Of a stretch of DNA of 64,000 nt, positions 1 to 8,018 are shown in pieces. Position 1 is the first letter of the stretch. Every line of letters begins with the position of its first letter. The notes beneath the pieces are model-generated. The model was not told the DNA's origin. It saw nothing but the letters and a program-made list of their open reading frames with translations, and searched no databases. Position numbers and translations under genes: made by a program. This stretch comes from Fictibacillus nanhaiensis. GTDB taxonomy: Bacteria > Bacillota > Bacilli > Bacillales > Fictibacillaceae. Location of the stretch: contig NZ_JAMBOD010000001.1 in the NCBI RefSeq assembly GCF_023715445.1, positions 1,426,001-1,490,000 of the forward strand, in the 5' to 3' direction.

Positions 1-552
1 ATGCTGAGCTGTAATATCTTCCATCGTCATACCATGAATCTTCAAGATTTGTTCTGCGTTAGCGAATGTTCCACTTCCTGGCGCCCCTACTGAAACTTTT
101 TTCCCTTTTAGATCTTCAACACTTTTAATACCGCTGTCTTTAAGCGTAACAATTTGAATGGTCTCAGGATATAGTGTACCGATTCCTGCGATTTGATCTA
201 CTTTCTCTTTAAACATTTCCTTGCCTTCAGCAGCGTAACTTGCAATATCTGTCTGCGTAAATGCTATATCAGCATCTCCATCTTGTATAAGCTGCATGTT
301 TTCAACCGAAGCACCCGATGCTTGTGAGTTCGCTTCTACGTCTAACTCATCACCGATAATTTTTCCCATTTCTCCACCGAGTGGATAGTATGTACCGCCC
401 GTTCCACCTGTAACAATACTGATTCGATCAAGATTTAGAGCAGGACTTTCTCCTGATTTCTCTTTTTCAGATGGAGTGTCAATCTTTTGTCCGCATGCGG
501 CCAATGAGAAAGCAAGAAGTAATACGAAAAATAACGCGATCCCCTTTTTCAT
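1..552 (-). CDS. TAXI-family TRAP transporter solute-binding protein (C-terminus outside window)
   Basis: Extracytoplasmic binding lipoprotein of a tripartite (TRAP) importer, which would deliver an organic acid or amino acid to DctQM-type membrane subunits. The first 184 codons are in the window. They show a lipoprotein signal (charged MKKG start, hydrophobic core, LAAC lipobox), a Ser/Lys/Glu-rich linker, then the TAXI hallmark ISIVTGGTGGTYYPLGG and later VSVGAPGSGTFANAEQIL. The ATG at 552 follows a GGAGG site. The membrane partners are not in this window. The family call is firm; the substrate is unknown. Confidence 0.9.
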   Translation of the reverse strand, partial: MKKGIALFFVLLLAFSLAACGQKIDTPSEKEKSGESPALNLDRISIVTGGTGGTYYPLGGEMGKIIGDELDVEANSQASGASVENMQLIQDGDADIAFTQTDIASYAAEGKEMFKEKVDQIAGIGTLYPETIQIVTLKDSGIKSVEDLKGKKVSVGAPGSGTFANAEQILKIHGMTMEDITAQH

Positions 553-650
553 GGTTTTCCTCCTTAATGGAATTTAATTACTATTTTATAGTTTAGCATA
601 ACGTTAAATAAAATTGCAGAATAATTATAATTTTTTGATAGATTTAGACA

Positions 651-678
651 AAAAAAAGGGCGACCGAAGTCACCCTTT
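651..678 (-). terminator. Rho-independent terminator after dps-like gene
   Basis: Ten-base arms AAAGGGCGAC / GTCACCCTTT with a four-base loop lie just past the Dps stop codon. Read on the minus strand they are followed by a run of T. The hairpin ends the thioredoxin-like/Dps transcription unit. Confidence 0.85.
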
Positions 679-683
679 TGGTT

Positions 684-1118
684 TTAACTCACGAAAGCAC
701 GAAGCATCCAGTTATGCTTTGCCAGGCTTTCACGAACTGAAAGCAGCATATCATGTGTAACTTCATCGCCTTCGCGCTCGGTTACTTCCATACCTTCTTT
801 AATCTCGGAAATCAATAGCTCAAAATCATTTATTACGTTATGAACCATCTCTTCTGCTTTTTCGCCGCCTTTCGCTTCTTCTATTGTAGCCATCTCCAAA
901 TATTCTTTCATTGTTGCTACGGGTGTTCCCTTTAGAATGAGCAGACGTTCAGCGAGTTCATCAATGTTCGTTGCTGCTTCATTGTAAAGTTCCTCAAATT
1001 TTTCATGAAGCGTAAAAAAGTGAGGTCCTTTTACATACCAATGATAGTTATGCAGTTTCACAAATAGCACGTTCCAGTTGGCAACTTGTTTGTTTAGTAC
1101 ATCTTGAATGGAATTCAT
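684..1118 (-). CDS. Dps-family ferritin-like DNA-protection protein
   Basis: Mini-ferritin that oxidises and stores iron and protects DNA during oxidative stress or starvation. The protein is 144 aa, the usual Dps size. The ferroxidase residues H26, H38, D53 and E57 align with Listeria Dps H31, H43, D58 and E62 in the segment from [13 protein letters not shown] through [10 protein letters not shown]. The start is the second of two ATGs: AGGAGG sits 8 nt before it but only 2 nt before the first. It lies 12 nt after a thioredoxin-like gene, so the two are probably cotranscribed. PerR control is common for this family but no PerR box was seen directly upstream. Confidence 0.93.
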   Translation of the reverse strand: MNSIQDVLNKQVANWNVLFVKLHNYHWYVKGPHFFTLHEKFEELYNEAATNIDELAERLLILKGTPVATMKEYLEMATIEEAKGGEKAEEMVHNVINDFELLISEIKEGMEVTEREGDEVTHDMLLSVRESLAKHNWMLRAFVS

Positions 1119-1130
1119 AAACATAACCTC

Positions 1131-1580
1131 CTATTTTGTTTCTTCATTTAAAACACGGTTCAAGCGTTTGCGAAGCATGTCCATTCCGCTTCCCCCCGCT
1201 TGAAAGTGACGAAGTTTTCCTTCTCTATCGAACACATAATATGCAGGTACATATTTATTTTCAAATGCATCTGTCAGTATGTGCTCACTGTCTACATAGA
1301 CCGGTTGAGTAATATCATGTCCAATAGCCATCTGTTCAATCACACTTATGTCCAGATCGTTTTCAGAACGAGGCATGTGGACTGCAACCACGTTTAGATC
1401 ATCTTCATACTCATCACGTAGTTCGTTCACATCTGGCATTGCTTCTTTACAAAGACCACAGCTTACCGACCAAAAATGAATCAATGTCGCTTTTTCTCCT
1501 ACTAGATCTACTTTCTTCACTTCCTCGTTCAGCCATGCTGAAGCACCATCTAATTCTGGCATTTGTTCACGTAATTTCAT
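1131..1580 (-). CDS. Thioredoxin-like / TlpA-family thiol-disulfide protein
   Basis: A 149-aa cytoplasmic thioredoxin-fold protein with no signal peptide. A CGLC redox pair (C41, C44) follows the strand HFWSVS, and a cis-Pro type loop VPAYYVFDREGKLRHF lies near residue 115. The central DLNVVAVHMPR segment is typical of the AhpC/TSA-TlpA branch. Its likely role is thiol-disulfide exchange in redox defence, in operon with the downstream Dps. GAGGGAATAAG precedes the ATG. The natural substrate cannot be told from sequence. Confidence 0.85.
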   Translation of the reverse strand: MKLREQMPELDGASAWLNEEVKKVDLVGEKATLIHFWSVSCGLCKEAMPDVNELRDEYEDDLNVVAVHMPRSENDLDISVIEQMAIGHDITQPVYVDSEHILTDAFENKYVPAYYVFDREGKLRHFQAGGSGMDMLRKRLNRVLNEETK

Positions 1581-1679
1581 CTCTTATTCCCTCCACTTGT
1601 TAAAAAGAAACAGTTGTTTATTTTTTTGCTTTTTTCTCAAATATTTTTTGGATGTTTTTGTAAAGATGCTTCGTTGTCA

Positions 1680-1869
1680 GTTGATTGGAGCGCAAGGTGC
1701 GAGACTCCTCGAAAATGAAAATCACATTTTCTTCGTGCGATGTAACGCTGTTGAAGCCTTCCTTGTCCTACGGGATCAGTGTGACAGGTGAGACTCCTAA
1801 GGGCGCATAGCGTCGAGGAGGCTCACCGCACGCCCCGTGGAAAGCGAGCATCCTGGAGCGGAAATCAAC
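1680..1869. repeat. GC-rich palindromic dispersed repeat, copy A (with 60-bp insert)
   Basis: Bounded by GTTGATT and AATCAAC. Internal segments GTGCGAGACTCCT, GGTGAGACTCCTAAGGG, GAGGAGGCTCACCGCACG and GGAAAGCGAGCATCCTG recur in copy B at 4410-4539. Copy A carries an extra 60 bases (1710-1769) between GACTCCT and the next shared base, absent from copy B. It is non-coding, lies between the thioredoxin-like and peroxiredoxin genes, and the transcript would fold strongly (GGTGAG with CTCACC). This type of element is scattered through Bacillaceae genomes; its function is unknown. Confidence 0.8.
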
Positions 1870-1911
1870 CACTTCCACTAACAACAAAGAGTGTGCCAAA
1901 CTTTTTTAAAC

Positions 1912-2454
1912 TTATAGTGTTTTTTGACCAGGCTTCCAGTTCGCCGGGCAAAGTCCGCCTGTTTGTAAAGCTTGTAAAACACGCAATGTTTCGTCAGCAT
2001 CTCGTCCAATGTTGTTATGGAATACAACCTGGTACATCAATTCGCCTTCAGGATTAATAATGAACAACCCACGTAAAGCGACACCTTCCTCTTCAATCAA
2101 AACTCCATAGTCACGGGATACACGGTGGTTCGTATCTGCCGCGAGTGGATAGTTCAGTTCGCCGAGACCGTTATCTTCACGGTTTGTATTGATCCAAGCT
2201 AGGTGGGTGTGAACCGTGTCTGTTGAAACACCGATCACTTCTGCATCTAAGTCATCGAATTCACCGTAACGTTCAGATAAAGCTGTGATTTCTGTCGGAC
2301 ATACAAACGTAAAGTCCATCGGATAAAAGAAAAGAACTGTCCATTTTTCGTTTTTCATGTTCTCTTCTAAACTTACTTTTTTCGTTTCTTTGTTCGGCAT
2401 TACAGCATCCATCTCAAAGCGAGGTGCTGGTTTGCCTACCATTCGTTCTGCCAT
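1912..2454 (-). CDS. 2-Cys peroxiredoxin (AhpC/Prx1 type)
   Basis: Thiol peroxidase reducing H2O2 and organic peroxides in the cytoplasm. The 180-aa protein has the peroxidatic cysteine in DFTFVCPTEI (C52) and the resolving cysteine in GGLCPANWKPG (C169), making it a typical 2-Cys enzyme. An in-frame GTG lies 12 nt upstream but overlaps the AAAGGAG ribosome site, so the ATG at 2454 is preferred. Upstream are a very good sigma-A promoter, a PerR-like box against the -35 and a Fur-like box in the leader. Thioredoxin-like and Dps genes lie downstream. Confidence 0.93.
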   Translation of the reverse strand: MAERMVGKPAPRFEMDAVMPNKETKKVSLEENMKNEKWTVLFFYPMDFTFVCPTEITALSERYGEFDDLDAEVIGVSTDTVHTHLAWINTNREDNGLGELNYPLAADTNHRVSRDYGVLIEEEGVALRGLFIINPEGELMYQVVFHNNIGRDADETLRVLQALQTGGLCPANWKPGQKTL

Positions 2455-2483
2455 AATTTCTTCCACTCCTTTTATCTGTAAAT

Positions 2484-2502
2484 GATAATGAATTTCATTA
2501 TC
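2484..2502. promoter_or_regulatory. Fur-like box in peroxiredoxin leader
   Basis: GATAATGAATTTCATTATC is a 19-bp palindrome matching the classical Fur consensus at 16 of 19 positions; perfect symmetry extends to 2482-2504. It lies about 15-35 nt after the predicted transcription start, where a bound repressor would block elongation or promoter clearance. Confidence 0.7.
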
Positions 2503-2523
2503 ATATTTCTTTCAACAATCTTT

Positions 2524-2551
2524 ATTATACTGATTACTTATTTAAAGTCAA
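2524..2551 (-). promoter_or_regulatory. Sigma-A promoter of peroxiredoxin gene
   Basis: On the minus strand, -35 TTGACT (2546-2551), a 16-nt spacer, and -10 TATAAT (2524-2529). The predicted start is near 2517, giving a leader of about 60 nt. Confidence 0.75.
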
Positions 2552-2558
2552 TACTAAT

Positions 2559-2573
2559 TTATAATAATTATTA
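2559..2573. promoter_or_regulatory. PerR-like box upstream of peroxiredoxin promoter
   Basis: TTATAATAATTATTA matches the B. subtilis PerR consensus TTATAATNATTATAA with one mismatch. It lies a few bases upstream of the -35 hexamer. Peroxide-responsive control of a peroxiredoxin fits the known regulon. Confidence 0.6.
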
Positions 2574-2619
2574 ATAAGTAACAAGTATTACGCTCAGATT
2601 GACCGCTTTTCAAGGAACA

Positions 2620-2655
2620 AAAAAATAAAAAAACCTTGCTTTCATAGCAAGGTTT
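2620..2655 (-). terminator. Terminator of TVP38-family gene
   Basis: AAACCTTGCT / AGCAAGGTTT stem with a five-base loop (2631-2655). On the minus strand it is followed by a T-rich tract. It overlaps the end of the TVP38 gene. Confidence 0.85.
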
Positions 2656-3328
2656 ATGCGTTATCTTCTTTTTGGGTTTGGGTATGCCCAGGCATCGAGC
2701 TTTTATTTTTCAGCAGGATTGGAATGCATGCTACTAATATAACTAAACATACCGCGATAGCAATTGTTGTTCCATTTCCTTTTATAAAACTGTCCCCTAA
2801 CAGGTTATATGCCAGTGTTCCAGGCAGAACTCCTAACATTGTGGCGAAAACATACGAACCGAGCTTCAATCTCGATATTCCTGCAACATAGCTTACCAGA
2901 TCAAAATTCAAGACCGGAATAATCCTGAGGAGCAAAATATAAAAGAACCCTTTGTCTTTCAATTGTTTCTGCCATCTCTCAATCCTCGAAACAGCATTCG
3001 TTTTCTTTTTTAGCCATCGCGATCCAAGATGTTTTGCGATATAAAAAGATATTACCGCCCCCAGCGTTCCACTGAAAACTGTGTAAACGGTGCCCCAAAT
3101 CGCCCCAAAAGCTAGGCCACCCGCGAGAGATAATACTGAAATCGGAAATAGAGTAAACGGACGAATCACATTTAAAATAATATATATAATGGGTGCAATC
3201 AATCCAAACGAAAGCACCCAGTCACGCAAAGAGATAGGGGTAATTTTGAAAACAAAGTGATTGAGTGCAAACAAACCGGTAACAGCAGCTAATAGGACCG
3301 TTAACTTCACCCAAGTGGTTTTCTTCAT
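2654..3328 (-). CDS. TVP38/TMEM64 family (VTT domain) membrane protein
   Basis: A 224-aa polytopic inner-membrane protein of the DedA/VTT superfamily; members are implicated in lipid scrambling or membrane homeostasis. About six hydrophobic segments are present, with the family motifs FPISVLSLAGGLAFGAIWGTV near residue 75 and LLLRIIPVLNFDLVSYVAGIS near residue 133. The C-terminal tail is charged. Its ATG follows GAAGGGG. It appears to be a single-gene unit ending in its own terminator. Confidence 0.88.
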   Translation of the reverse strand: MKKTTWVKLTVLLAAVTGLFALNHFVFKITPISLRDWVLSFGLIAPIIYIILNVIRPFTLFPISVLSLAGGLAFGAIWGTVYTVFSGTLGAVISFYIAKHLGSRWLKKKTNAVSRIERWQKQLKDKGFFYILLLRIIPVLNFDLVSYVAGISRLKLGSYVFATMLGVLPGTLAYNLLGDSFIKGNGTTIAIAVCLVILVACIPILLKNKSSMPGHTQTQKEDNA

Positions 3329-3407
3329 AATGACCCCTTCTTTACTGACAAATTTTAAAGTGCAGTTCTTAAAATATTCCCTTAAATAAACTTGTCATAA
3401 ACTCACT

Positions 3408-4262
3408 TTATTTAGATTTAATAACAATTCCGTTTCCTGCTGGATCTGGAACGAATAAACGTTCTTTTTCAGCAGAAAATGTTATGTCATGACGCTCAAG
3501 TGTTTGTTTTAAAGTATCAAGAACCTCTGCAGAGGGTACAATGATTTCGTATTGAAGGAGACCAGTTGCATCTGCAGGTGCAGGAATTGCATTCGGTCCG
3601 TTCCAAATATTAAGTGCAATATGGTGATGATACCCCCCTGCAGAGATGAACAGTGCATGATGTGCCATTCTTGTCTGTTCTTCGAAACCGAGCACATTCA
3701 CATAAAACTCTTCCGCTTCAGGAATACTGATCACGTTTAGATGCACATGACCCATAACCGTCTGTTCAGGCAGTCCATTCCAAACTTCTGAACCAGCTTC
3801 TTCTAATAATCCATGTACATCTAATGGTTCGCTGACTGCAGGCAATTTCCCTCTTTCATCCCGAATCCAATCTTCCCTTTTCACATCTCTATAAATTTCA
3901 ATCCCGTTGTTTTCGGGATCCTGCAGATAAATGGCTTCACTGAATTTATGGTTGGATGCACCTGCCAGGCGAGTGTTTGATTGAATAAAATGCTGAAGGA
4001 CATTTGCGAGATCTTTACGCGTTGGAACAAGCAGCGCTAAGTGATACAATCCCGCACTTCGAACCGGCCGCTGTTCTAGATCAGGGTTTCCTTCTAAGAT
4101 TAACAAGGGCTCAGTCCCGTCAGCAGTCAATATTGCTTGAGATTCTATATTGGACAGTACTTTAAGACCAATCGTTTCCGTATAAAACTGAATAAGATTC
4201 TCCAGATTCCTTACTTTCAAGGTAACACTTCCGATATGTGTATCTTTATGAATAGGCTTCAT
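3408..4262 (-). CDS. catE: Catechol-2,3-dioxygenase (CatE-type, VOC superfamily)
   Basis: Extradiol ring-cleavage dioxygenase that opens catechol to 2-hydroxymuconic semialdehyde using Fe(II). The 284 aa match B. subtilis CatE in length and two-domain layout. The N-terminal VOC module begins HIGSVTLKV. The C-terminal module has the metal-binding GHVHLNV, HHHIALN and YEIIVPS segments. In Bacillus this enzyme detoxifies catechol under a thiol-sensing MarR/DUF24 repressor, and a strong inverted repeat lies over its promoter. No CatD-type partner is adjacent. Confidence 0.85.
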   Translation of the reverse strand: MKPIHKDTHIGSVTLKVRNLENLIQFYTETIGLKVLSNIESQAILTADGTEPLLILEGNPDLEQRPVRSAGLYHLALLVPTRKDLANVLQHFIQSNTRLAGASNHKFSEAIYLQDPENNGIEIYRDVKREDWIRDERGKLPAVSEPLDVHGLLEEAGSEVWNGLPEQTVMGHVHLNVISIPEAEEFYVNVLGFEEQTRMAHHALFISAGGYHHHIALNIWNGPNAIPAPADATGLLQYEIIVPSAEVLDTLKQTLERHDITFSAEKERLFVPDPAGNGIVIKSK

Positions 4263-4289
4263 AATAATAACCTTCTTTCCATTTTCATT

Positions 4290-4337
4290 TAATTACTTTA
4301 TGTAAGTAATTATAAAATAGTTATTAACAAACTTCAA
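4290..4337 (-). promoter_or_regulatory. catE promoter with overlapping operator palindrome
   Basis: Minus-strand -35 TTGAAG (4332-4337), a 17-nt spacer and -10 TATAAT (4309-4314). Overlapping the -10 and start site is the perfect inverted repeat TAATTACTT-N5-AAGTAATTA (4290-4312). The layout suggests steric repression by a MarR or DUF24 family regulator such as CatR/YodB; the identity of the regulator is inferred. Confidence 0.65.
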
Positions 4338-4409
4338 TAACAAAATAAAAGGCTCTTTTCTAAAAGACTGTTGCTTTTGGTTCATTTTGTTCAATCTCTT
4401 CATTGACAA

Positions 4410-4539
4410 GTTGATTGGAGTGCAAGGTGCGAGACTCCTGCGGGAGCAGCGGGATAGGTGAGACTTCTAAGGGTGCAAAGCGCTGAGGAGGCTCACCGCA
4501 CGCCCCGCGGAAAGCGAGCATCCTGTAACGGAAATCAAC
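4410..4539. repeat. GC-rich palindromic dispersed repeat, copy B (130 bp)
   Basis: The compact form of the element at 1680-1869, with the same GTTGATT...AATCAAC ends and the same internal GACTCCT, GAGGAGGCTCACCGCACG and AAAGCGAGCATCCTG blocks. It keeps the uninterrupted GCGGGAGCAGCGGGA where copy A has its 60-base insert. Located between catE and moaA. The small ORF it contains is not a gene. Confidence 0.8.
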
Positions 4540-4591
4540 CAACCAATAACAACGTTTGCGAAAACAGCCAAATAAAAAGGAGCTGAATAAA

Positions 4592-5608
4592 TCAGCCCCC
4601 GATATATGACATCTCTATTTTTTTACGCTCTGCTGCGCTTTGCTCTCTTCTTTCATCTGAATAGCGGTCTTTTCTGTTATTCCATGTATGAATAATCCGT
4701 TCAAAAATTTCCTGATCAGAAGCACCGTCACGGATAAACATTTTATAGTCCGTTCCAGAAGAAGCAAACAAGCACGTGTATACTTTTCCGTCAGCTGAAA
4801 GCCTCGCTCTAGTACATGTCGAACAAAACGTGTCACTAATAGATGAAATAATGCCGATCTCTCCCTGACCATCTTTATAGCGAAACCTTTTTGCTACTTC
4901 ACCATAATAATGGCCAGTTACTGCCTCTAAAGGAAACTCCTCATCAATTACTGAGAGAATATGATCCTTTGAAACGACTTCATCCCAATTCCATCCGTTT
5001 GATGTCCCAACATCCATATATTCAATAAAACGAAGCACATAAGGTGTATTTTTAAAAAAACGTGCCATTGGGAGAATCTCCTGATCATTGATTCCTTTTT
5101 TGATCATCATGTTGATTTTCACTTGAAGACCAGCCTGGTGTGCAGCTTCAATTCCTTTTAGAATAGGCTGAACTCCTACTCCTCGTCCGTTAATACTTCC
5201 AAAAAGTTTATCATCAAGTGTATCAAGACTAACTGTTACCCTGTCCATGCCCGCTTCTTTTAGTTCAGTCGCCAGCCTAGGAAGCAGAACCCCATTGGTT
5301 GTTAAAGCGATATCCTTTATTCCTTCTATAGTACGCAGCCTTTTTAAGAGTTCAGGAAGACCTTTACGCAACAAGGGTTCCCCACCCGTAATTCGAATTT
5401 TTTCTACTCCGACAACTGCAAACTGAGTGGCCATCCGTTCGATCTCATCAAAGGACAAGAGCTCCTCCGAAGTTAGAAAAGGATAATCTGGCCCAAATAT
5501 TTCTTTAGGCATACAGTACGTACATCGGAAATTGCACTGATCGGTTACCGATATCCGCAAATCGCGAAGAGGACGCTGCCATTGATCAACAACTTTCTTT
5601 TTATTCAT
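4592..5608 (-). CDS. moaA: GTP 3',8-cyclase MoaA
   Basis: Radical-SAM enzyme for the first step of molybdenum cofactor synthesis, converting GTP to 3',8-cyclo-GTP with MoaC as partner. The N-terminal cluster motif CNFRCTYC gives C25, C29 and C32. The second cluster motif FCSTCTRARLSADGKVYTCLF is near residue 260. The protein ends in the conserved Gly-Gly. It is 338 aa from the ATG at 5608. An in-frame GTG 39 nt upstream has no ribosome site and would add an unconserved lysine-rich tail. No other moa gene lies in the window. Confidence 0.95.
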   Translation of the reverse strand: MNKKKVVDQWQRPLRDLRISVTDQCNFRCTYCMPKEIFGPDYPFLTSEELLSFDEIERMATQFAVVGVEKIRITGGEPLLRKGLPELLKRLRTIEGIKDIALTTNGVLLPRLATELKEAGMDRVTVSLDTLDDKLFGSINGRGVGVQPILKGIEAAHQAGLQVKINMMIKKGINDQEILPMARFFKNTPYVLRFIEYMDVGTSNGWNWDEVVSKDHILSVIDEEFPLEAVTGHYYGEVAKRFRYKDGQGEIGIISSISDTFCSTCTRARLSADGKVYTCLFASSGTDYKMFIRDGASDQEIFERIIHTWNNRKDRYSDERREQSAAERKKIEMSYIGG

Positions 5609-5929
5609 AACATCACGCCATTTTTTTTGTTTTTTTAAATGTACCACGAATAAAAGGAAGTTAAAACCAGAAAGGCACTTTCTCTGAATATATGCTTTAA
5701 TATTTTTAGTTCTAAATCACTATTTATTAATGATTTTACAATTTTTATGAATCGTTACTACCAATTTATCATATAATTAATGATGCGCTTTCTTGTTCTG
5801 CCGGCGTTTTTAGAAGCTGATGTGTTAATTAAAAATATTCAGTTGCCACTTACGCTTGTGTATTGATGATGAAAGTGTTACGATTAGGAAGAATTATTTT
5901 TGTTCGATTGTAACAGGTAACCGATTATC
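5609..5929. other. AT-rich intergenic region upstream of moaA and csp
   Basis: Divergent promoter region between moaA and the cold-shock gene. Only a 27-codon ORF with no ribosome site was seen near 5780, and no riboswitch fold was recognised. Confidence 0.4.
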
Positions 5930-5958
5930 TTGATATTTTTGAGCAAGGATAGTATTAT
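5930..5958 (+). promoter_or_regulatory. Candidate csp promoter
   Basis: TTGATA (5930-5935), a 17-nt spacer, TATTAT (5953-5958). The implied leader to the ATG at 5991 is only about 26 nt, short for a cold-shock gene, so a longer-leader promoter further upstream may also exist. Confidence 0.45.
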
Positions 5959-5990
5959 TGTGCGGATTGGCACGACAGGAGGCAACAAAA

Positions 5991-6191
5991 ATGGAACAAG
6001 GTAAAGTTAAATGGTTTAACGCAGAAAAAGGTTTCGGATTCATCGAGCGCGAAGGTGGAGACGACGTATTCGTACATTTCTCAGCTATCCAATCAGAAGG
6101 TTTCAAGTCATTAGATGAAGGTCAAGACGTAACTTTTGAAGTTGAACAAGGTCAACGCGGACCTCAAGCTACTAACGTACGCAAGGCGTAA
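5991..6191 (+). CDS. Cold-shock protein (CspA/CspB family)
   Basis: A 66-aa single cold-shock domain that binds single-stranded RNA/DNA and acts as an RNA chaperone. RNP1 (KGFGFIE, residues 13-19) and RNP2 (VFVHF, 26-30) are intact, as is the N-terminal GKVKWFN. The start ATG at 5991 follows AGGAGGCAACAAAA. It is followed at once by a strong terminator, so it is monocistronic. Which csp paralogue it corresponds to cannot be assigned. Confidence 0.96.
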   Translation: MEQGKVKWFNAEKGFGFIEREGGDDVFVHFSAIQSEGFKSLDEGQDVTFEVEQGQRGPQATNVRKA

Positions 6192-6206
6192 TTGCCTAAA
6201 TAGATA

Positions 6207-6239
6207 ACAGGTCTCTTTCTTAGAGGCCTGTTTTTTTTT
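6207..6239 (+). terminator. csp terminator
   Basis: ACAGGTCTCT / AGAGGCCTGT stem with a five-base loop and nine T residues, 15 nt after the csp stop. Confidence 0.92.
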
Positions 6240-6369
6240 GTGCTTCTATCCTGTATATCGTCACTTTCTGCATTTATTACATACTTTTAAAAATTTTTCA
6301 GTATTTTCAAACCTGTATGAATTGTATTTGCTACAATAAAATTAACGTCTAAAAATAGTAGGAGTAAAA

Positions 6370-7224
6370 ATGGATCTTCAAATGAAGCAAAAACTTGACC
6401 AAATTGAAATTGGCAAAAAGATTACGGAAAATGCAGAACATATTGCACAGAAGATCATATCGAGCATTCACAATAGCGAGACATACGTTCCGATTCATCA
6501 TAGAGGGAATGACCAGGAATTAGTAACATCTATAGAGTTCATCCGTTTACTTGGCGAAGGGATTGCAGGCACGATCGGTGACTCGAAACATACTATTACT
6601 GAATGGGGCGAAAAGGTCGGCATGCTTGCTGTTCATTCAGGAGAACCGCTAGATAAATCAATTGAAAGCACTTCTTACTACCGCACCGGAATATGGGATT
6701 TTATTAAAGAAGAAGGTTCTTTGCAAGCAATGACATCAGAATCAGTTTTGAACATTTCAACTACAATCAATCCAATGATTGATTATGCCGTTCAGGCTTT
6801 CAGCAAATCTTATGTGAACAACTATCGGGAAATGGCTGAACAATTCCATCATTCTTTACAAGAATTATCCGTCCCTGTCGTACCTTTGTTCCCTGGTGTT
6901 GCTGTTCTTCCTGTTGTTGGTGAAGTTGATACGAACCGAGCTAAAGTGTTACTAGAATCTACATTACAGCAATGTGTAGAAAGCGAAATAACATCACTCG
7001 TGATTGATCTCTCAGGAGTCAGTTATATCGACACGATGGTAGCCCACCGCATATTCCAGCTCGTATCAACGTTAAAACTCCTTGGTGTCAAAACGACGTT
7101 AACGGGATTAAGTCCGGAAATCGCTCAAACATCCATAAGCTTAAATCTGGACTTTAGTGAAATTACGATAAAAGGCAACTTGCTTCAAGCTCTAGCTGAT
7201 TTTGGCTATGGAAAAATAAACTAA
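6370..7224 (+). CDS. RsbR-family stressosome protein (STAS domain)
   Basis: Co-antagonist paralogue of RsbRA, which with RsbS builds the stressosome and feeds RsbT to the sigma-B cascade. The 284-aa protein has an N-terminal non-haem globin-like sensor region (about residues 1-150), a short linker and a C-terminal STAS domain. Both RsbT phosphorylation sites appear conserved: T188 in GEVDTNRAK and T222 in SYIDTMVAHRIF, 34 residues apart exactly as in RsbRA (T171 and T205). AGGAGTAAAA precedes the ATG. It stands alone, far from rsbS/rsbT, as accessory RsbR genes usually do. Confidence 0.88.
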   Translation: MDLQMKQKLDQIEIGKKITENAEHIAQKIISSIHNSETYVPIHHRGNDQELVTSIEFIRLLGEGIAGTIGDSKHTITEWGEKVGMLAVHSGEPLDKSIESTSYYRTGIWDFIKEEGSLQAMTSESVLNISTTINPMIDYAVQAFSKSYVNNYREMAEQFHHSLQELSVPVVPLFPGVAVLPVVGEVDTNRAKVLLESTLQQCVESEITSLVIDLSGVSYIDTMVAHRIFQLVSTLKLLGVKTTLTGLSPEIAQTSISLNLDFSEITIKGNLLQALADFGYGKIN

Positions 7225-7229
7225 AAAGA

Positions 7230-7256
7230 ACAGACTCTTATTAGGAGTCTGTTTTT
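7230..7256. terminator. Terminator between rsbR-like and MetOD1-like genes
   Basis: ACAGACTC / GAGTCTGT stem with a seven-base loop, T-run on the plus strand and A-run on the left. It terminates the plus-strand rsbR paralogue and probably also the convergent gene. Confidence 0.85.
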
Positions 7257-7262
7257 ACATGT

Positions 7263-7889
7263 TTAAGATTTTTCTCGTTTTAATTGTTCTAATTCTTTTA
7301 AGAGACTGATCACCATTTCATCGCTTTTCTTCAGCTCATAATTAAGCATTGTTATGGTCTCTTCTTCCCACGCGAAAGGATTTCCGTGTTTAGGAGTTTT
7401 TGGGATATTTTCATAAACATCCCCTTCTTCTCTAGCATCGTCTGGTTCAAAGTATATCGCTACTTCACAGATTGGATCTCCTATGGCAATTCTTTTACGC
7501 ATCGAGACTTTTCCATAACCGAATTTTCGTGCAGCAATACCGCCGAATACACTAGAGGTCATTTTGCATAAGTGAGGGGCATCCGAAACAAATTCCCCGA
7601 AAGGACACTCTTTTGCACGAACTACTACATGATCAGGATTCACACTGACAATTTCAAAATGCCCGCCGATTGAGTTCTTCAAATCCACTATTACATGAAC
7701 ATAATGATCAACCGTCCAGTGCAGTGGATCATCATAAAAACTCTCGATCCATTCACCTGTTCTCAATCCAAGCTGCTGGATGTAATGATCCGCAGCAGGA
7801 CCAATCGTTTTTCTATGAATTAAGGCATATTGAGTAATAAGTTTTGCTAAAAAAGTGTGTCCATTCAAATCACCTTTTGAAAGGTTCAT
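7263..7889 (-). CDS. MetOD1-like (methanogen output domain) sensory protein
   Basis: A 208-aa soluble protein resembling the methanogen output domain 1 / V4R-like fold. It carries the cysteine signature ECPFGEFVSDAPHLCKM (about residues 92-108), a conserved GGIAARKFGYGKVSMRKRI segment and the acidic stretch IYFEPDD. The C-terminal 30 residues are charged and probably helical. It has no DNA-binding domain, so it is likely a ligand-sensing or protein-interaction module. It converges on an rsbR paralogue. Family call moderate; function unknown. Confidence 0.6.
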   Translation of the reverse strand: MNLSKGDLNGHTFLAKLITQYALIHRKTIGPAADHYIQQLGLRTGEWIESFYDDPLHWTVDHYVHVIVDLKNSIGGHFEIVSVNPDHVVVRAKECPFGEFVSDAPHLCKMTSSVFGGIAARKFGYGKVSMRKRIAIGDPICEVAIYFEPDDAREEGDVYENIPKTPKHGNPFAWEEETITMLNYELKKSDEMVISLLKELEQLKREKS

Positions 7890-8018
7890 AATACATCTTC
7901 CCTTTCCTTATGAAATACGTGCTGTTCGTAGTTGTTTTTGGCAAGATATGGACAACACTCTTTGGATACCCGTTTAAAATTGTTTGAAACCTTAAAATAG
8001 AGGGTAAATCCAACTATT

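Noticed and set aside
1788-2057. 89-codon plus-strand ORF across repeat copy A and the peroxiredoxin 3' end
   Set aside because: Antisense to a clear gene and partly inside the repeat.
4360-4542. 60-codon minus-strand ORF
   Set aside because: It is produced by the GC-rich dispersed repeat copy B and its flanks; no ribosome site.
5780-5870. 27-codon plus-strand ORF upstream of csp
   Set aside because: No ribosome site and no resemblance to known small proteins.
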